From contig JAKVJO010000010.1 of the NCBI GenBank assembly GCA_022486935.1, forward strand, positions 1 through 37,586: a stretch of DNA of 37,586 nt, in the 5' to 3' direction. This DNA is from Solobacterium sp. (GTDB lineage: Bacteria > Bacillota_I > Bacilli_A > Erysipelotrichales > Erysipelotrichaceae). Below are positions 1 through 7,451 of the stretch, piece by piece. The first letter of the stretch is position 1. Every line of letters begins with the position of its first letter. The notes under the pieces were generated by a model that saw nothing but the letters and a program-made list of their open reading frames with translations, was not told the origin of the DNA and did not search any database. Both the position numbers and the translations under genes were made by a program.

Positions 1-288
1 TCCGACATTAGGTGTGCTGCTGATTCTGAATGATCCGCCGCACTCTTCGGTGAGACCTTTCATGAAGGCAACGCCCATGCCGACTTTTCTTGTTGTCCGG
101 CTGGTGGTGAATGGATCAGTGACCCGTTTCAGCAGTTCTTCGTTCATTCCCTTTCCATCATCGCTGAGTTCCATTTCAATGATGTTGTCTTTCAGGGAAT
201 CACGGATCTTCAGGATGATGTGATGGGCACCTGCCTGAATGCTGTTCATCAGCAGTTCCAACAGCTGCATCGCAAGATCTTCCATCAT
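1..288 (-). CDS. HATPase-fold ATP-binding protein (C-terminus cut by window edge)
   Basis: The reading frame starts at an ATG in an ATGA overlap with the stop of the upstream PHP gene and stays open to base 1, giving 96 residues. It has the N box of GHKL ATPases (LLELLMNSIQAGA), a G1-type motif (SDDGKGM) and a Gly-containing lid and G2 region (RKVGMGVAFMKG). There is no dimerisation or phospho-acceptor histidine domain before the ATPase fold, so it resembles the free-standing histidine-kinase-like ATPases found in clostridial [FeFe]-hydrogenase operons rather than a complete sensor kinase. Its role is unknown; regulation or assembly of the hydrogenase is an inference from context. The N-terminus is complete and the C-terminus lies outside the window. 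Confidence 0.8.
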   Translation of the reverse strand, partial: MMEDLAMQLLELLMNSIQAGAHHIILKIRDSLKDNIIEMELSDDGKGMNEELLKRVTDPFTTSRTTRKVGMGVAFMKGLTEECGGSFRISSTPNVG

Positions 289-986
289 GCGGTATCACCC
301 CAGAGTCTCTGATAGGTTTCTTCACTCATATCATGTTCAGCCTCCGCAATATCGACAAGACGATGGGCATCGGAATCATTGAACCAGACGGTATCTTCGG
401 CATGGATCCAGGGATGTGTCATCAGCACTTCCTGTTTCTGCAGATCCGACTTTACTTCCAGCCCGTCGTAGGCAAGATCCATCGGGATAAACCCCAACTG
501 TGTGGTGACGGAATTCTTGCGGTCCAGCACATGGGCAAGCACTGCCCGTCCGCCGCATGCATGAATTTCATCAACGCATTCACTGAGCGACGCATTCAGT
601 GATACCAAGAGCAGTCTTGATTCACTGCCGATCACTTCATCCTGACTGTTCAGCAGCTGCTCTTTGCCGAAGAAGTCTTCCCGGTTTGGGATATCCGGCA
701 TACGGGAATCAATCCACTGCTGAATCTGATGCGCTTTGGCTGAACTGTTGAACAGGCCAAGCACATGCACCTCTTCAATACTCTGCAGTTCACAGCCAAA
801 CAGGAATCTGATCCCGGCAAGTTCTGCGGCAGCAGATACTGCATCAAGCTGTCTTGTGGAATTGTGATCGCATACGGCAATCAGATTCAATCCCTTGAGC
901 ACTGCCATGTTGCAGATGTTGTTCGGTGTCATCTCATCTTCCGCACAGGGAGACAGACAGCTGTGGATGTGAAGATCGTAGAACAT
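285..986 (-). CDS. PHP-domain putative metal-dependent phosphoesterase
   Basis: The protein has 233 residues. The N-terminal PHP signature is clear: DLHIHSCLSPC gives the first metal-binding His pair and AVCDHN gives the following Asp-His. Further His residues occur in RAVLAHVLDR and near the C-terminus in NDSDAHR. PHP proteins hydrolyse phosphoesters with a multinuclear metal centre. This short subtype with an SPCAEDEMTP stretch is typical of the PHP gene embedded in clostridial hydrogenase operons, where its substrate is not known. The start codon shares one base with the stop of the upstream DRTGG gene (TGATG), and its stop overlaps the next start, so translation is coupled on both sides. 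No role in amino-acid synthesis is implied. Confidence 0.85.
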   Translation of the reverse strand: MFYDLHIHSCLSPCAEDEMTPNNICNMAVLKGLNLIAVCDHNSTRQLDAVSAAAELAGIRFLFGCELQSIEEVHVLGLFNSSAKAHQIQQWIDSRMPDIPNREDFFGKEQLLNSQDEVIGSESRLLLVSLNASLSECVDEIHACGGRAVLAHVLDRKNSVTTQLGFIPMDLAYDGLEVKSDLQKQEVLMTHPWIHAEDTVWFNDSDAHRLVDIAEAEHDMSEETYQRLWGDTA

Positions 987-1318
987 CAGACTCCCAGCTC
1001 AATCAGCTTCCGGGCTGTTTCAAACGATGGCACCGGACTTTGAATCAGCGGAATCCCTTCGGCTTCAGCTTTCTCAATAACTTCCGGCGGCCACTCTGCA
1101 CCATCTGCCAGAATCACACAGGCAAACTCACGCAGACTCGCAACGGCGATGACATTGATATGGCTCTGTACCGTGATCCAGGCCTGATCAGGCTGGCCCC
1201 TGCCCATCACCCAGCTCAATAGATCTCCGCAGTATGCACCATGGATTTCCCTCGATCCTTCCGATGCGGCAGTAATCATCTTCCAGCCGGTTTCTTTTAT
1301 CAGCTGATCAATGGTCAT
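986..1318 (-). CDS. DRTGG-domain protein
   Basis: This 110-residue protein matches the small DRTGG-fold proteins that occur in hydrogenase gene clusters. It shows the alternating beta-alpha pattern of that fold, with the segment around GAYCGDLLSWVMG at residues 28-40 and a hydrophobic strand NVIAVASLREFACVILADG. DRTGG domains are thought to bind nucleotides or act as regulatory modules, but no reaction is established for this subtype. It begins inside the end of the upstream Fe-S protein gene (11-base overlap) and ends on the first base of the PHP start codon, so it is an integral member of the operon. A second DRTGG protein lies at 2926-3291. Confidence 0.75.
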   Translation of the reverse strand: MTIDQLIKETGWKMITAASEGSREIHGAYCGDLLSWVMGRGQPDQAWITVQSHINVIAVASLREFACVILADGAEWPPEVIEKAEAEGIPLIQSPVPSFETARKLIELGV

Positions 1319-2504
1319 TGGCTTCCTCCTTCTTCATGGCTGCGTGGATCCGGCAGTCATTCAGTGTCTTGTTTCCTTTGACAATTTCTTCTGCCATGAT
1401 TCTGCAGGTCTGCATTCCGCATGCGCTGCAGTCATAGCCAGGCAGTTTTTCAAGCTGTTCATTTACTTTCCGGAAGAACTCCATCTTCTCCATCAGCGAC
1501 CGGTCATCTCCTTCCGAGACTGACAGGTTCGGAGTATAGAGATCTTCAATCGGGTAATCTGTGATCGGCACTGATTTCTCATGGGTCAGTGCATCGATGT
1601 TGTTGCGGCTGAGATAACTGTTGCCCCACAGAAGATGTCCGCCGATACAGCCGTTGAAGCAAGGGAACAGATCCATCAGATGGAAACTGTCCAGCAGTCC
1701 GAATTCCTCCATGGAGAGGATACTGCTGACCTTATCGAATCCATCGGCAATCAGGTAATCATCTTTCTGAAGCATCACTGCCGGATTGCATGACTGCAAT
1801 CCTTCCCGGCAGAAACTGACATCCATCTGTCCGTCATGCATATGCTCACGGATCTTCGGCAAGATATCAACCAGTGCCAGTGCGTGGTCTGTTTCGCAGT
1901 GCCAGTTTCCATAAGGATACTTGGCAAGTTCCAGCTTCGCTTCGCACTCACAGCAGAGGAAGATACCGACGTTCTTACCTTCAAGCCGCCTGCGGATTGC
2001 CTTAGCCTGTACTTCGCTTGCGTAATTCAGCGGGAGCAGGTGATCAATCAGCATTGGATACTGTGTTTCAATCAACCGGTTGATGACCGGACACTGGGAA
2101 GAAATCCCATTGCCTGATTCAACTGATTCTGCAAGCATCTGTGTTTCGTGGAGCATCTGTCCTTCCACCGGGGAAAGATCTACCACTTCATCGAAGCCCA
2201 GCATGCGGATGGCATTGAACACTTCCTGTGCCTGTTTCAGTGTGCTGCACATGGAGGTCATGGCAGAAGGCACCATACAGACGGTGTAGTCGTAACTGTT
2301 GATGTCTTCCAGCGTACTGCCCTTGGCAAGCAGACCTTTGTTGTGACAAGCCTGAATGCACTGGCCGCAGTTGATGCACCGGGATTGATTGACTTGAATC
2401 CGGTTATTTACCATGGTAAGTGCAGATACCGGACACGCCTTGACACACTTGAGACATTTGATGCACTTGGATAACGTGTAGGTAACGACTGTCTTACGCT
2501 TCAT
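1308..2504 (-). CDS. Divergent [FeFe]-hydrogenase-like iron-sulfur protein (HfsB/sensory type)
   Basis: The protein has 398 residues. The N-terminus carries two [4Fe-4S] ferredoxin motifs (Cys14, 17, 20, 24 and Cys43, 46, 49, 53). The middle is a reduced hydrogenase large-subunit domain. Its L1 motif is SSQCP (Cys138), L2 is CECEAK (Cys187, Lys190) and L3 is PCFNGCIGG (Cys282, Cys286). The four cysteines expected to hold the cubane of an H-cluster are therefore present, while the cysteine used for proton transfer in catalytic enzymes is Gln137. The C-terminus has another Fe-S domain (Cys359, 362, 367, 384; CSACGMQTC). The family contains sensory or accessory hydrogenase homologues (HfsB, HydS), so this is probably not the main H2-producing subunit. 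The gene starts in an ATGA overlap with the upstream ATPase gene. Confidence 0.8.
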   Translation of the reverse strand: MKRKTVVTYTLSKCIKCLKCVKACPVSALTMVNNRIQVNQSRCINCGQCIQACHNKGLLAKGSTLEDINSYDYTVCMVPSAMTSMCSTLKQAQEVFNAIRMLGFDEVVDLSPVEGQMLHETQMLAESVESGNGISSQCPVINRLIETQYPMLIDHLLPLNYASEVQAKAIRRRLEGKNVGIFLCCECEAKLELAKYPYGNWHCETDHALALVDILPKIREHMHDGQMDVSFCREGLQSCNPAVMLQKDDYLIADGFDKVSSILSMEEFGLLDSFHLMDLFPCFNGCIGGHLLWGNSYLSRNNIDALTHEKSVPITDYPIEDLYTPNLSVSEGDDRSLMEKMEFFRKVNEQLEKLPGYDCSACGMQTCRIMAEEIVKGNKTLNDCRIHAAMKKEEANDH

Positions 2505-2929
2505 GGCGTCACCCGGAACCCGAGTTTCAATGTGGTTCCCTGCGATGAAGACTGAATATCGAATTCATCTGAAACACGTTTGATATTGGGCAGGCCCATG
2601 CCGGCACCGAATCCCATTTCCCTTGCCTTCTGATCTGCAGTTGACCAGCCAGGCGTCATTGCTTTCTCAATGTCCGGAATACCGGGACCTGGATCTTTGA
2701 AGATCATGTCCACTGTTCCGTCGTCATTGACATCCAGGGTGATCCGGCCGCCCCATGCATGAATGATCATATTGATCTCTGCTTCATAGGACGCTACCGA
2801 GATCCGCCTCAGCATCTTGGTATCAATACCGATATGCTTGAGCATTTCTTTGATATGGGAACTGGCCTGACCGGCATCTGCGTAGTCATCCCGTTCCACA
2901 TCGTATTCTTCATGGAGGATTGAAGTCAT
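2501..2929 (-). CDS. RsbW-like (anti-sigma type) ATP-binding protein
   Basis: The protein has 142 residues from an ATG that overlaps the stop of the upstream DRTGG gene (ATGA). An earlier in-frame start would place 13 extra residues inside that gene and is less likely. GHKL ATPase motifs are visible: an N box region (ISVASYEAEINMIIHA), G1 (DPGPGIPD) and a glycine-rich G2 lid (MGFGAGMGLPNIKR). This subtype resembles serine kinase anti-sigma factors of the RsbW/SpoIIAB family but is the form found beside NuoE-like hydrogenase subunits in clostridia. Its partner and substrate are unknown. The stop overlaps the start of the Fe-S hydrogenase-like gene. Confidence 0.8.
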   Translation of the reverse strand: MTSILHEEYDVERDDYADAGQASSHIKEMLKHIGIDTKMLRRISVASYEAEINMIIHAWGGRITLDVNDDGTVDMIFKDPGPGIPDIEKAMTPGWSTADQKAREMGFGAGMGLPNIKRVSDEFDIQSSSQGTTLKLGFRVTP

Positions 2930-3291
2930 ATGATTGCCCTCATCCCCTTCTGGTACAGAAGTCCGCACGTTTCATACATCGTGCATTCCGTGCTGAAGAT
3001 ATTGAATTCCATCTCTTTGGCAATCTGCAGTGATTCACCGCTCAGTTTCTTGCCGCGTACAAAGATAATCAGATCAATATCCAGCATCTCGGCAGTGCGC
3101 AGAACCTGCGCATTGCACAGTCCGGTAACCAGTACCGTGGTCTCCGGCGAATCCTGTATCATGGCTAGTGCATCGCTCATCAGATCCGTTGCGAAAACCG
3201 CCGTATACTCTTTGGAAAGAAGATGCTGATTCCAAATTGCCAACGGTTCGGCATGCAGCGTTTCTACGATTTCACTCGCCTTCATATTCAT
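2926..3291 (-). CDS. DRTGG-domain protein
   Basis: This 121-residue protein is a small DRTGG-fold protein with strands at TAVFATDLMSDALAMI, TTVLVTGLCNAQVLRTAE and DLIIFVRGKKLS. Two cysteines near the C-terminus (STECTMYETCG) are conspicuous, but their role is not known. It follows the NuoE-like gene after 11 bases and overlaps the downstream ATPase gene by four bases. The Shine-Dalgarno sequence is weak and two ATGs lie two codons apart, so translation may depend on coupling to the upstream gene. It has no demonstrated activity; regulation of the hydrogenase by nucleotide binding is an inference. Confidence 0.75.
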   Translation of the reverse strand: MNMKASEIVETLHAEPLAIWNQHLLSKEYTAVFATDLMSDALAMIQDSPETTVLVTGLCNAQVLRTAEMLDIDLIIFVRGKKLSGESLQIAKEMEFNIFSTECTMYETCGLLYQKGMRAII

Positions 3292-3302
3292 CAGGGTACC
3301 AA

Positions 3303-3791
3303 TCAGTTCATGTGCTCTTCGTGCATGATCTTTTTGATTTCTTCTTCAACTCTTGCCGCAGTGCACTGGCCGATGACTTTGCCGTCAACGACACATACCG
3401 GTGCGAGTCCGCATGCACCAAGGCATCTGGTCGCATCCAGTGAGAAGATTCCATCTGCACTGGTCTTGTTGATCTTGGCCCCGGTCAGTTCCATTGCCTT
3501 GTCAATCAGCGCCTGGCTTCCCTTGACATAGCAGGCTGTACCAAGGCATACATTGATGACATGCTTGCCCTTTGGCTCTGTCGTAAAGCCGGCATAGAAG
3601 TTAACAACGCCGAACACCTCTGCGACACTTGTTCCGGTTGCTGCGCCAATCTTTTCCATGGCTTCAAACGGAATATAGCCGAGATTGTCCTGTACTTCGT
3701 GCAGCATGACAATGACAGGTCCCTTGTCATCTTTGTGTCTCGCAACAACCTCATCAATTGTCTTGAGTGATTCTCCTGACAGCTCTTTCAT
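3303..3791 (-). CDS. NuoE/HydC/HndA-like [2Fe-2S] thioredoxin-fold subunit
   Basis: The protein has 162 residues, the usual length for the 24-kDa NADH dehydrogenase subunit family. Four cysteines fit the family [2Fe-2S] pattern: CLGTACYVKG, and about 36 residues later CLGACGLAP. The N-terminal helical part (MLHEVQDNLGYIPFEAMEKI) is also typical. In anaerobes the protein transfers electrons between an NADH-binding NuoF-like subunit and an [FeFe] hydrogenase. Neither NuoF nor the catalytic hydrogenase is in this window; they would be expected to the left of base 1. The start codon lies in an ATGA overlap with the stop of the ABC permease gene. Confidence 0.9.
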   Translation of the reverse strand: MKELSGESLKTIDEVVARHKDDKGPVIVMLHEVQDNLGYIPFEAMEKIGAATGTSVAEVFGVVNFYAGFTTEPKGKHVINVCLGTACYVKGSQALIDKAMELTGAKINKTSADGIFSLDATRCLGACGLAPVCVVDGKVIGQCTAARVEEEIKKIMHEEHMN

Positions 3792-4528
3792 GCTTGAAAC
3801 TCCTCCTTCTTCTGATAATTGATCAGCAGTTTGAACAGCTGATCAAATAAAACCGATAATAGAATCAATACCAGTGTCCATGCAAGCAGTGACGATGTAT
3901 CCAGGAAGATCTTTGCCAGATACAGCTGTTTGCCGATCCCCTGTTTCACCTGTCCAAGTATTTCAGCCATGACACCGACCTTCAGTCCCAATGATGCGGC
4001 TGTCCTGCCTGTCTGAAGGATGGATGGATACAGCTGCGGAAGTGTCTTGTAACGCAGTTTCATCCAGAAGGTTTCCTCATACAGACATGCAGCATCTTTC
4101 TGATGGGCGCCTTCCTGATCCATTGCAGTCTGGAAGTTGGCAAAGAATACCGGGAACAGAATCATGAAACTCACTGCGGATACTGCACCTTCTGCTCCGA
4201 GCCAGATCAGCGCCATGATGATGTAGCTGACATTCGGGATCGTCTTGAGGATCACCTGAATCGGTTCGAACAGCCGGCGGAATACCGGGAATGAATCGGA
4301 TAGAATACTGCAGATCAATGCACAGATCAGTGACAGCAGAAATCCTTCCAGAACAAGCGTGACTGTCCGGAAGATATAAAGATAAGATGACGCGGTGGTT
4401 AAGATTGACACAAACGTCATCAGTACGGTTGCAGGATAAGGAATCAGAATATCGTTATGCACTGCAGAAGCAGCAATCTGCCAGCATATCAGCAGTGCAG
4501 AAATCGTAATCACATGTTCCTTTTTCAT
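3788..4528 (-). CDS. ABC transporter permease (SsuC/TauC/ThiX-like)
   Basis: The protein has about 246 residues and several hydrophobic membrane segments. Its EAA-like loop (KDAACLYEETFWMKL to LPQLYPSILQTG) is the contact site for the ATPase in the nitrate/sulfonate/thiamine-precursor permease family. I chose the ATG at 4528 because TGGAGG lies just upstream; a TTG at 4543 is also in frame but lies upstream of that site. The substrate-binding lipoprotein at 4697-5677 is the obvious partner. No ATP-binding subunit is encoded nearby, so it must be elsewhere or shared. The gene is translationally coupled to the hydrogenase subunit gene downstream, which is an odd pairing. Confidence 0.85.
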   Translation of the reverse strand: MKKEHVITISALLICWQIAASAVHNDILIPYPATVLMTFVSILTTASSYLYIFRTVTLVLEGFLLSLICALICSILSDSFPVFRRLFEPIQVILKTIPNVSYIIMALIWLGAEGAVSAVSFMILFPVFFANFQTAMDQEGAHQKDAACLYEETFWMKLRYKTLPQLYPSILQTGRTAASLGLKVGVMAEILGQVKQGIGKQLYLAKIFLDTSSLLAWTLVLILLSVLFDQLFKLLINYQKKEEFQA

Positions 4529-4547
4529 CCTGCCTCCAGCCAAAAAA

Positions 4548-4556
4548 ATTATAACA
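4548..4556 (-). promoter_or_regulatory. Extended -10 promoter of the permease-hydrogenase operon
   Basis: On the minus strand the sequence reads TGTTATAAT, a consensus -10 with a TG extension. It ends 19 bases before the ATG at 4528. No good -35 is visible at 17-18 bases, as is usual for extended -10 promoters. It lies downstream of the terminator of the binding-protein gene, so the operon has its own start. Confidence 0.55.
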
Positions 4557-4622
4557 TTTTAGTTTACTGTAAGCGATTGCTTTTTGCGAAGAAATGGGTA
4601 TTTTTCGGTATTGGAACTGCAC

Positions 4623-4657
4623 AAAAAAGGCCTGAATATGAGTGATTCAGACCTTTT
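4623..4657 (-). terminator. Rho-independent terminator after the binding-protein gene
   Basis: On the minus strand, AAAGGTCTGAAT pairs with ATTCAGGCCTTT across a short loop and is followed by a T run. It lies about 40 bases past the stop at 4697 and separates the lipoprotein gene from the permease operon. Confidence 0.8.
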
Positions 4658-4696
4658 GCCTATGCTTTGTGAAAGATTCCTGAAATTGTTTACAAA

Positions 4697-5677
4697 TCAG
4701 CCGATAATTCCATCCGGATTATCAACGCCGAACAGGTTCATGAAGGAATTGATTTCGTCCTTGCAGGAAGAAGCACTGGTGAATTTAATGTTCAGACGCT
4801 TCCATACCTTGGCAACGATTTCTCCGCTCGGTACACCGAGTACATCCGTTCCGATTTCATTGACATCTGCAATGATCGTATCGGAATCAGTATCCGGATC
4901 AATATTGTTGGAGAATTTTGCGAGCAGTTCTTCGAGATTCGCATACTTGTCCGGGTTTGCATTGTAATCATCTTCTCTGACAAACAGACCAGCCTGCGGA
5001 TATCCCTGGCCATCGTTGAAGCTTTCCTGCAGATCTGCGATGATCTTCAGATCAGTTCCGTTTTCCTTTGCCTTGGCAATTGTTGCAGTTGCGGCAGGTT
5101 CAGCCAGCAGTGCGACATTTGCTTTGCCCGACAGCAGTGCAGCCTGTGCATCACTGACAGAATTATACCAGGTGATGTTCGGTGTAACGCCATCGCTGTA
5201 TACAGATTTGAATACCAGTCCGGAAACTGCATCTTCACCAAAGGCAGCCATTTCGCCGTCTGTTGTAAGTGCATCATCGGAATCGCCAACAATATACAGG
5301 TTGCCCCAGGTAACAACATCGAGCAGTTTGTACGTGGTCTTGCCAGCCTGGTTCAGCTTCATGCCGAGGTTGGTCGGTGCAATGATGACATCATATTCTG
5401 GATCCGGGTTAATGAATGCGGCCTGCAGAGAATCTGCGCCATCAACGGTTGTAACATCATAGCCGCTCTGGAATGCCGGAATCATGGCAAGTGACGGTGC
5501 ACCATACGGAGCGATAATACTTAATTTGTTTTCGTCAGAAACAGTAGAAGCAGTTGAAGCGGCAGTCGCTGTCGGTGTTGCGGAAGCAGTTGCTGCAGCA
5601 GTGCTGGATGCTGCGGTTGAGGAACTGCAGCCGCACAGCAGTGCAGCGGAAAGAATAATTGCTGAGAAACGTTTCAT
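4697..5677 (-). CDS. ABC transporter substrate-binding lipoprotein (NMT1/SsuA-like)
   Basis: The protein has 326 residues from the ATG at 5677, which has a strong GGAGGGG site six to seven bases upstream; an upstream in-frame ATG overlaps that site and is rejected. The N-terminus is a lipoprotein signal peptide (ILSAALLCGC) with a lipobox Cys, then a Ser/Thr/Ala-rich linker. The mature part has the fold of periplasmic binding proteins of the NMT1/THI5/SsuA type, for example DVIIAPTNLGMKLNQAG and the hinge region KANVALLAEPAATATI. It would sit on the outer face of the membrane and deliver ligand to the permease at 3788-4528. The ligand is unknown; thiamine precursors, sulfonates and similar small molecules are family possibilities. 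Confidence 0.88.
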   Translation of the reverse strand: MKRFSAIILSAALLCGCSSSTAASSTAAATASATPTATAASTASTVSDENKLSIIAPYGAPSLAMIPAFQSGYDVTTVDGADSLQAAFINPDPEYDVIIAPTNLGMKLNQAGKTTYKLLDVVTWGNLYIVGDSDDALTTDGEMAAFGEDAVSGLVFKSVYSDGVTPNITWYNSVSDAQAALLSGKANVALLAEPAATATIAKAKENGTDLKIIADLQESFNDGQGYPQAGLFVREDDYNANPDKYANLEELLAKFSNNIDPDTDSDTIIADVNEIGTDVLGVPSGEIVAKVWKRLNIKFTSASSCKDEINSFMNLFGVDNPDGIIG

Positions 5678-5714
5678 TTCAATCCCCTCCATCAATCTAT
5701 ATTTAACCGGTATT

Positions 5715-5743
5715 ATTCTCTACCCATTTCAAGTATAGTTCAA
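5715..5743 (-). promoter_or_regulatory. Possible promoter of the binding-protein gene
   Basis: TTGAAC (5743-5738) is followed after 17 bases by GAGAAT (5720-5715). The -35 is good and the -10 is weak. It lies in the gap between glpK and the lipoprotein gene. I see no convincing terminator for glpK in this gap, so readthrough from glpK is possible. Confidence 0.35.
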
Positions 5744-5769
5744 TGAATTTGACTGAAATACATGCATGT

Positions 5770-7269
5770 TCAGTTCTCAGACGGGAACATTCTTGCTGCC
5801 GCAACAGCTTTCTGCCAGCGTTCATACAGATGATCTGCAGTCTCTTTTTCCATCTGCGGATGGTAATCCTTCAGTCCTTCGCCGATTGTATTCAGTTCAT
5901 CAAAGTCTTTCCAGAAACCAACTGCAAGCCCGGCAAGATGCGCAGCACCCAATGCTGTTGTTTCAACGTTCTTCGGTCTTACGACATCGCACTGCAGAAG
6001 ATCACTCTGAAACTGCATCAGATAGTTATTGGCAGAAGCACCGCCATCTACCCTCAGGGTAGGAATGCATGTGCCGGAGTCTTCTTCCATCGCAGACAAT
6101 ACGTCTCTGGTCTGGTAGGCAAGTGAATCAAGGGTCGCTCTTGTGACATCGGCAATCGTAGTGCCTCTGGTAATCCCAAACAGTGCACCGCGGCACCTGT
6201 CATCCCAGTATGGAGCACCAAGTCCGACAAATGCAGGTACCAGCAGAACCCCATTGTCTTTCTTGGAATCTTTGGCAATCTTCTCTGATTCAGAAGACTT
6301 GGCAAAGAACTTCATCTGATCGCGCAGCCACTGAATTGCTGAACCTGCCACAAACACAGATCCTTCCAGGGCATAGGTGATCTTGCCTTTGTAACCCCAG
6401 GCGATTGTTGTAACAAGGCCATGTTCAGACACTCTTGGTGTATCGCCGGTATTCATCAGCAGGAAGCATCCGGTACCATAGGTGTTCTTGGCCATGCCTG
6501 CTTCAAAGCAGTTCTGTCCGAACAGGGCAGCCTGCTGATCCCCTGCCACACCGGCAATCGGCACTTCGTTTCCAAAGAAATGATATGGTGCAGTATTGGC
6601 AAAGATCCCGCTGCTGTCTTTGACTTCCGGCAGCATCGACATCGGAATATTCATGATCCTGCACAGTTCTTCATCCCACTTCTGTTCATAGATGTTGTAC
6701 AGAAGTGTTCTTGAAGCATTCGAGTAGTCTGTCACATGCGCCTTCATTCCGGACAGGCACCAGATCAGCCAGCTGTCGATGGTGCCGGCAAGCAGTTTTC
6801 CATCTTCGGCAAGCTGCTGTGCTCCTTCGGTATGATCCAGCATCCATCTGATCTTGGTGGCAGAAAAATATGGATCAATCCGCAGCCCTGTCTTCTTATG
6901 GAACAGGTCGTCATAGCCTGCTTTCTTCAATGAATCGCAGATCTCAGCAGTCTGTCTGGACTGCCAGACGATGGCATTGCAGATGGGAAGCCCGGTATCC
7001 TTGTTCCAGATGACCGTTGTCTCACGCTGATTGGTAATGCCAATGCCGGCTACCTGACTTGGCTGGATGCCGGCTTTCTGCATACAGCTGGCCATGACGG
7101 ACAGCACTGACAGCCAGATCTCATTGGCATCATGCTCCACCCATCCAGGATTGCGGAAATACTGCGTAAATTCTTTCTGGGCAGAAGATACCATCTCTGA
7201 ATTGTGATTGAACAGAATCGCGCGGGAACTTGTTGTTCCCTGATCAATAGCCAAAATATACTTTTCCAT
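5770..7269 (-). CDS. glpK: Glycerol kinase
   Basis: The protein has 499 residues, normal for GlpK. It phosphorylates glycerol to sn-glycerol 3-phosphate with ATP in the cytoplasm. The N-terminal phosphate-binding motif ([14 protein letters not shown]), the FGGY-kinase signature region ([12 protein letters not shown]) and the C-terminal ATP-site segment ([16 protein letters not shown]) are present. His230 in APYHFFGNE matches the histidine that the PTS protein HPr phosphorylates in Gram-positive GlpK, so activity is probably PTS-controlled. The ATG at 7269 is chosen because AGGAG lies 11 bases upstream; the in-frame TTG at 7278 is only two bases from it. Transcription starts from a promoter overlapped by a cre box. 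No glpF or glpO is adjacent. Confidence 0.96.
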   Translation of the reverse strand: MEKYILAIDQGTTSSRAILFNHNSEMVSSAQKEFTQYFRNPGWVEHDANEIWLSVLSVMASCMQKAGIQPSQVAGIGITNQRETTVIWNKDTGLPICNAIVWQSRQTAEICDSLKKAGYDDLFHKKTGLRIDPYFSATKIRWMLDHTEGAQQLAEDGKLLAGTIDSWLIWCLSGMKAHVTDYSNASRTLLYNIYEQKWDEELCRIMNIPMSMLPEVKDSSGIFANTAPYHFFGNEVPIAGVAGDQQAALFGQNCFEAGMAKNTYGTGCFLLMNTGDTPRVSEHGLVTTIAWGYKGKITYALEGSVFVAGSAIQWLRDQMKFFAKSSESEKIAKDSKKDNGVLLVPAFVGLGAPYWDDRCRGALFGITRGTTIADVTRATLDSLAYQTRDVLSAMEEDSGTCIPTLRVDGGASANNYLMQFQSDLLQCDVVRPKNVETTALGAAHLAGLAVGFWKDFDELNTIGEGLKDYHPQMEKETADHLYERWQKAVAAARMFPSEN

Positions 7270-7306
7270 TTTTTTCAATTCTCCTGTACTGAAATCCTCT
7301 GTTGTT

Positions 7307-7335
7307 ATTATCCACTTTCATGACAGCGCTTTCAA
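7307..7335 (-). promoter_or_regulatory. glpK promoter
   Basis: TTGAAA (7335-7330), a 17-base spacer and GATAAT (7312-7307) make a near-consensus sigma-A promoter about 38 bases before the glpK start. It is overlapped by the cre box at 7321-7334. Confidence 0.75.
7321..7334 (-). promoter_or_regulatory. cre box (CcpA operator) of glpK
   Basis: TGAAAGCGCTGTCA on the minus strand matches the Gram-positive catabolite-responsive element consensus (TGWAANCGNTNWCA) at every fixed position. It covers most of the -35 and the first part of the spacer, a position that gives repression by CcpA with HPr-Ser-P. That regulation is inferred from the site; ccpA is not in the window. Confidence 0.8.
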
Positions 7336-7365
7336 GACTGGATACGACAGACTGTCCGGGATGTA

Positions 7366-7416
7366 TAAAAAACATGCCTCGCCAGGGAGATGTGCCCTGG
7401 TTAATGCATGTTTTCT
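7366..7416 (-). terminator. Terminator after the lysine/alanine-rich protein gene
   Basis: On the minus strand AAAACATGC pairs with GCATGTTTT, enclosing CCAGGG and CCCTGG, and ends in a T run. It closes the ppdK transcript and lies just upstream of the glpK promoter. Confidence 0.85.
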
Positions 7417-7451
7417 TTCTAGCTTATAATTAATCTTTTTCTGAGAAATTG

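Noticed and set aside
4666-4700. A Rex-like redox operator (TTGTAAACAA and TTTCACAAA) before the hydrogenase operon
   Set aside because: The half-sites are not correctly spaced and lie at the end of the binding-protein gene, upstream of its terminator and away from the operon promoter.
5744-5769. A hairpin (ACTGAA/TTCAGT) as a glpK terminator
   Set aside because: The stem is only six pairs and no T run follows it.
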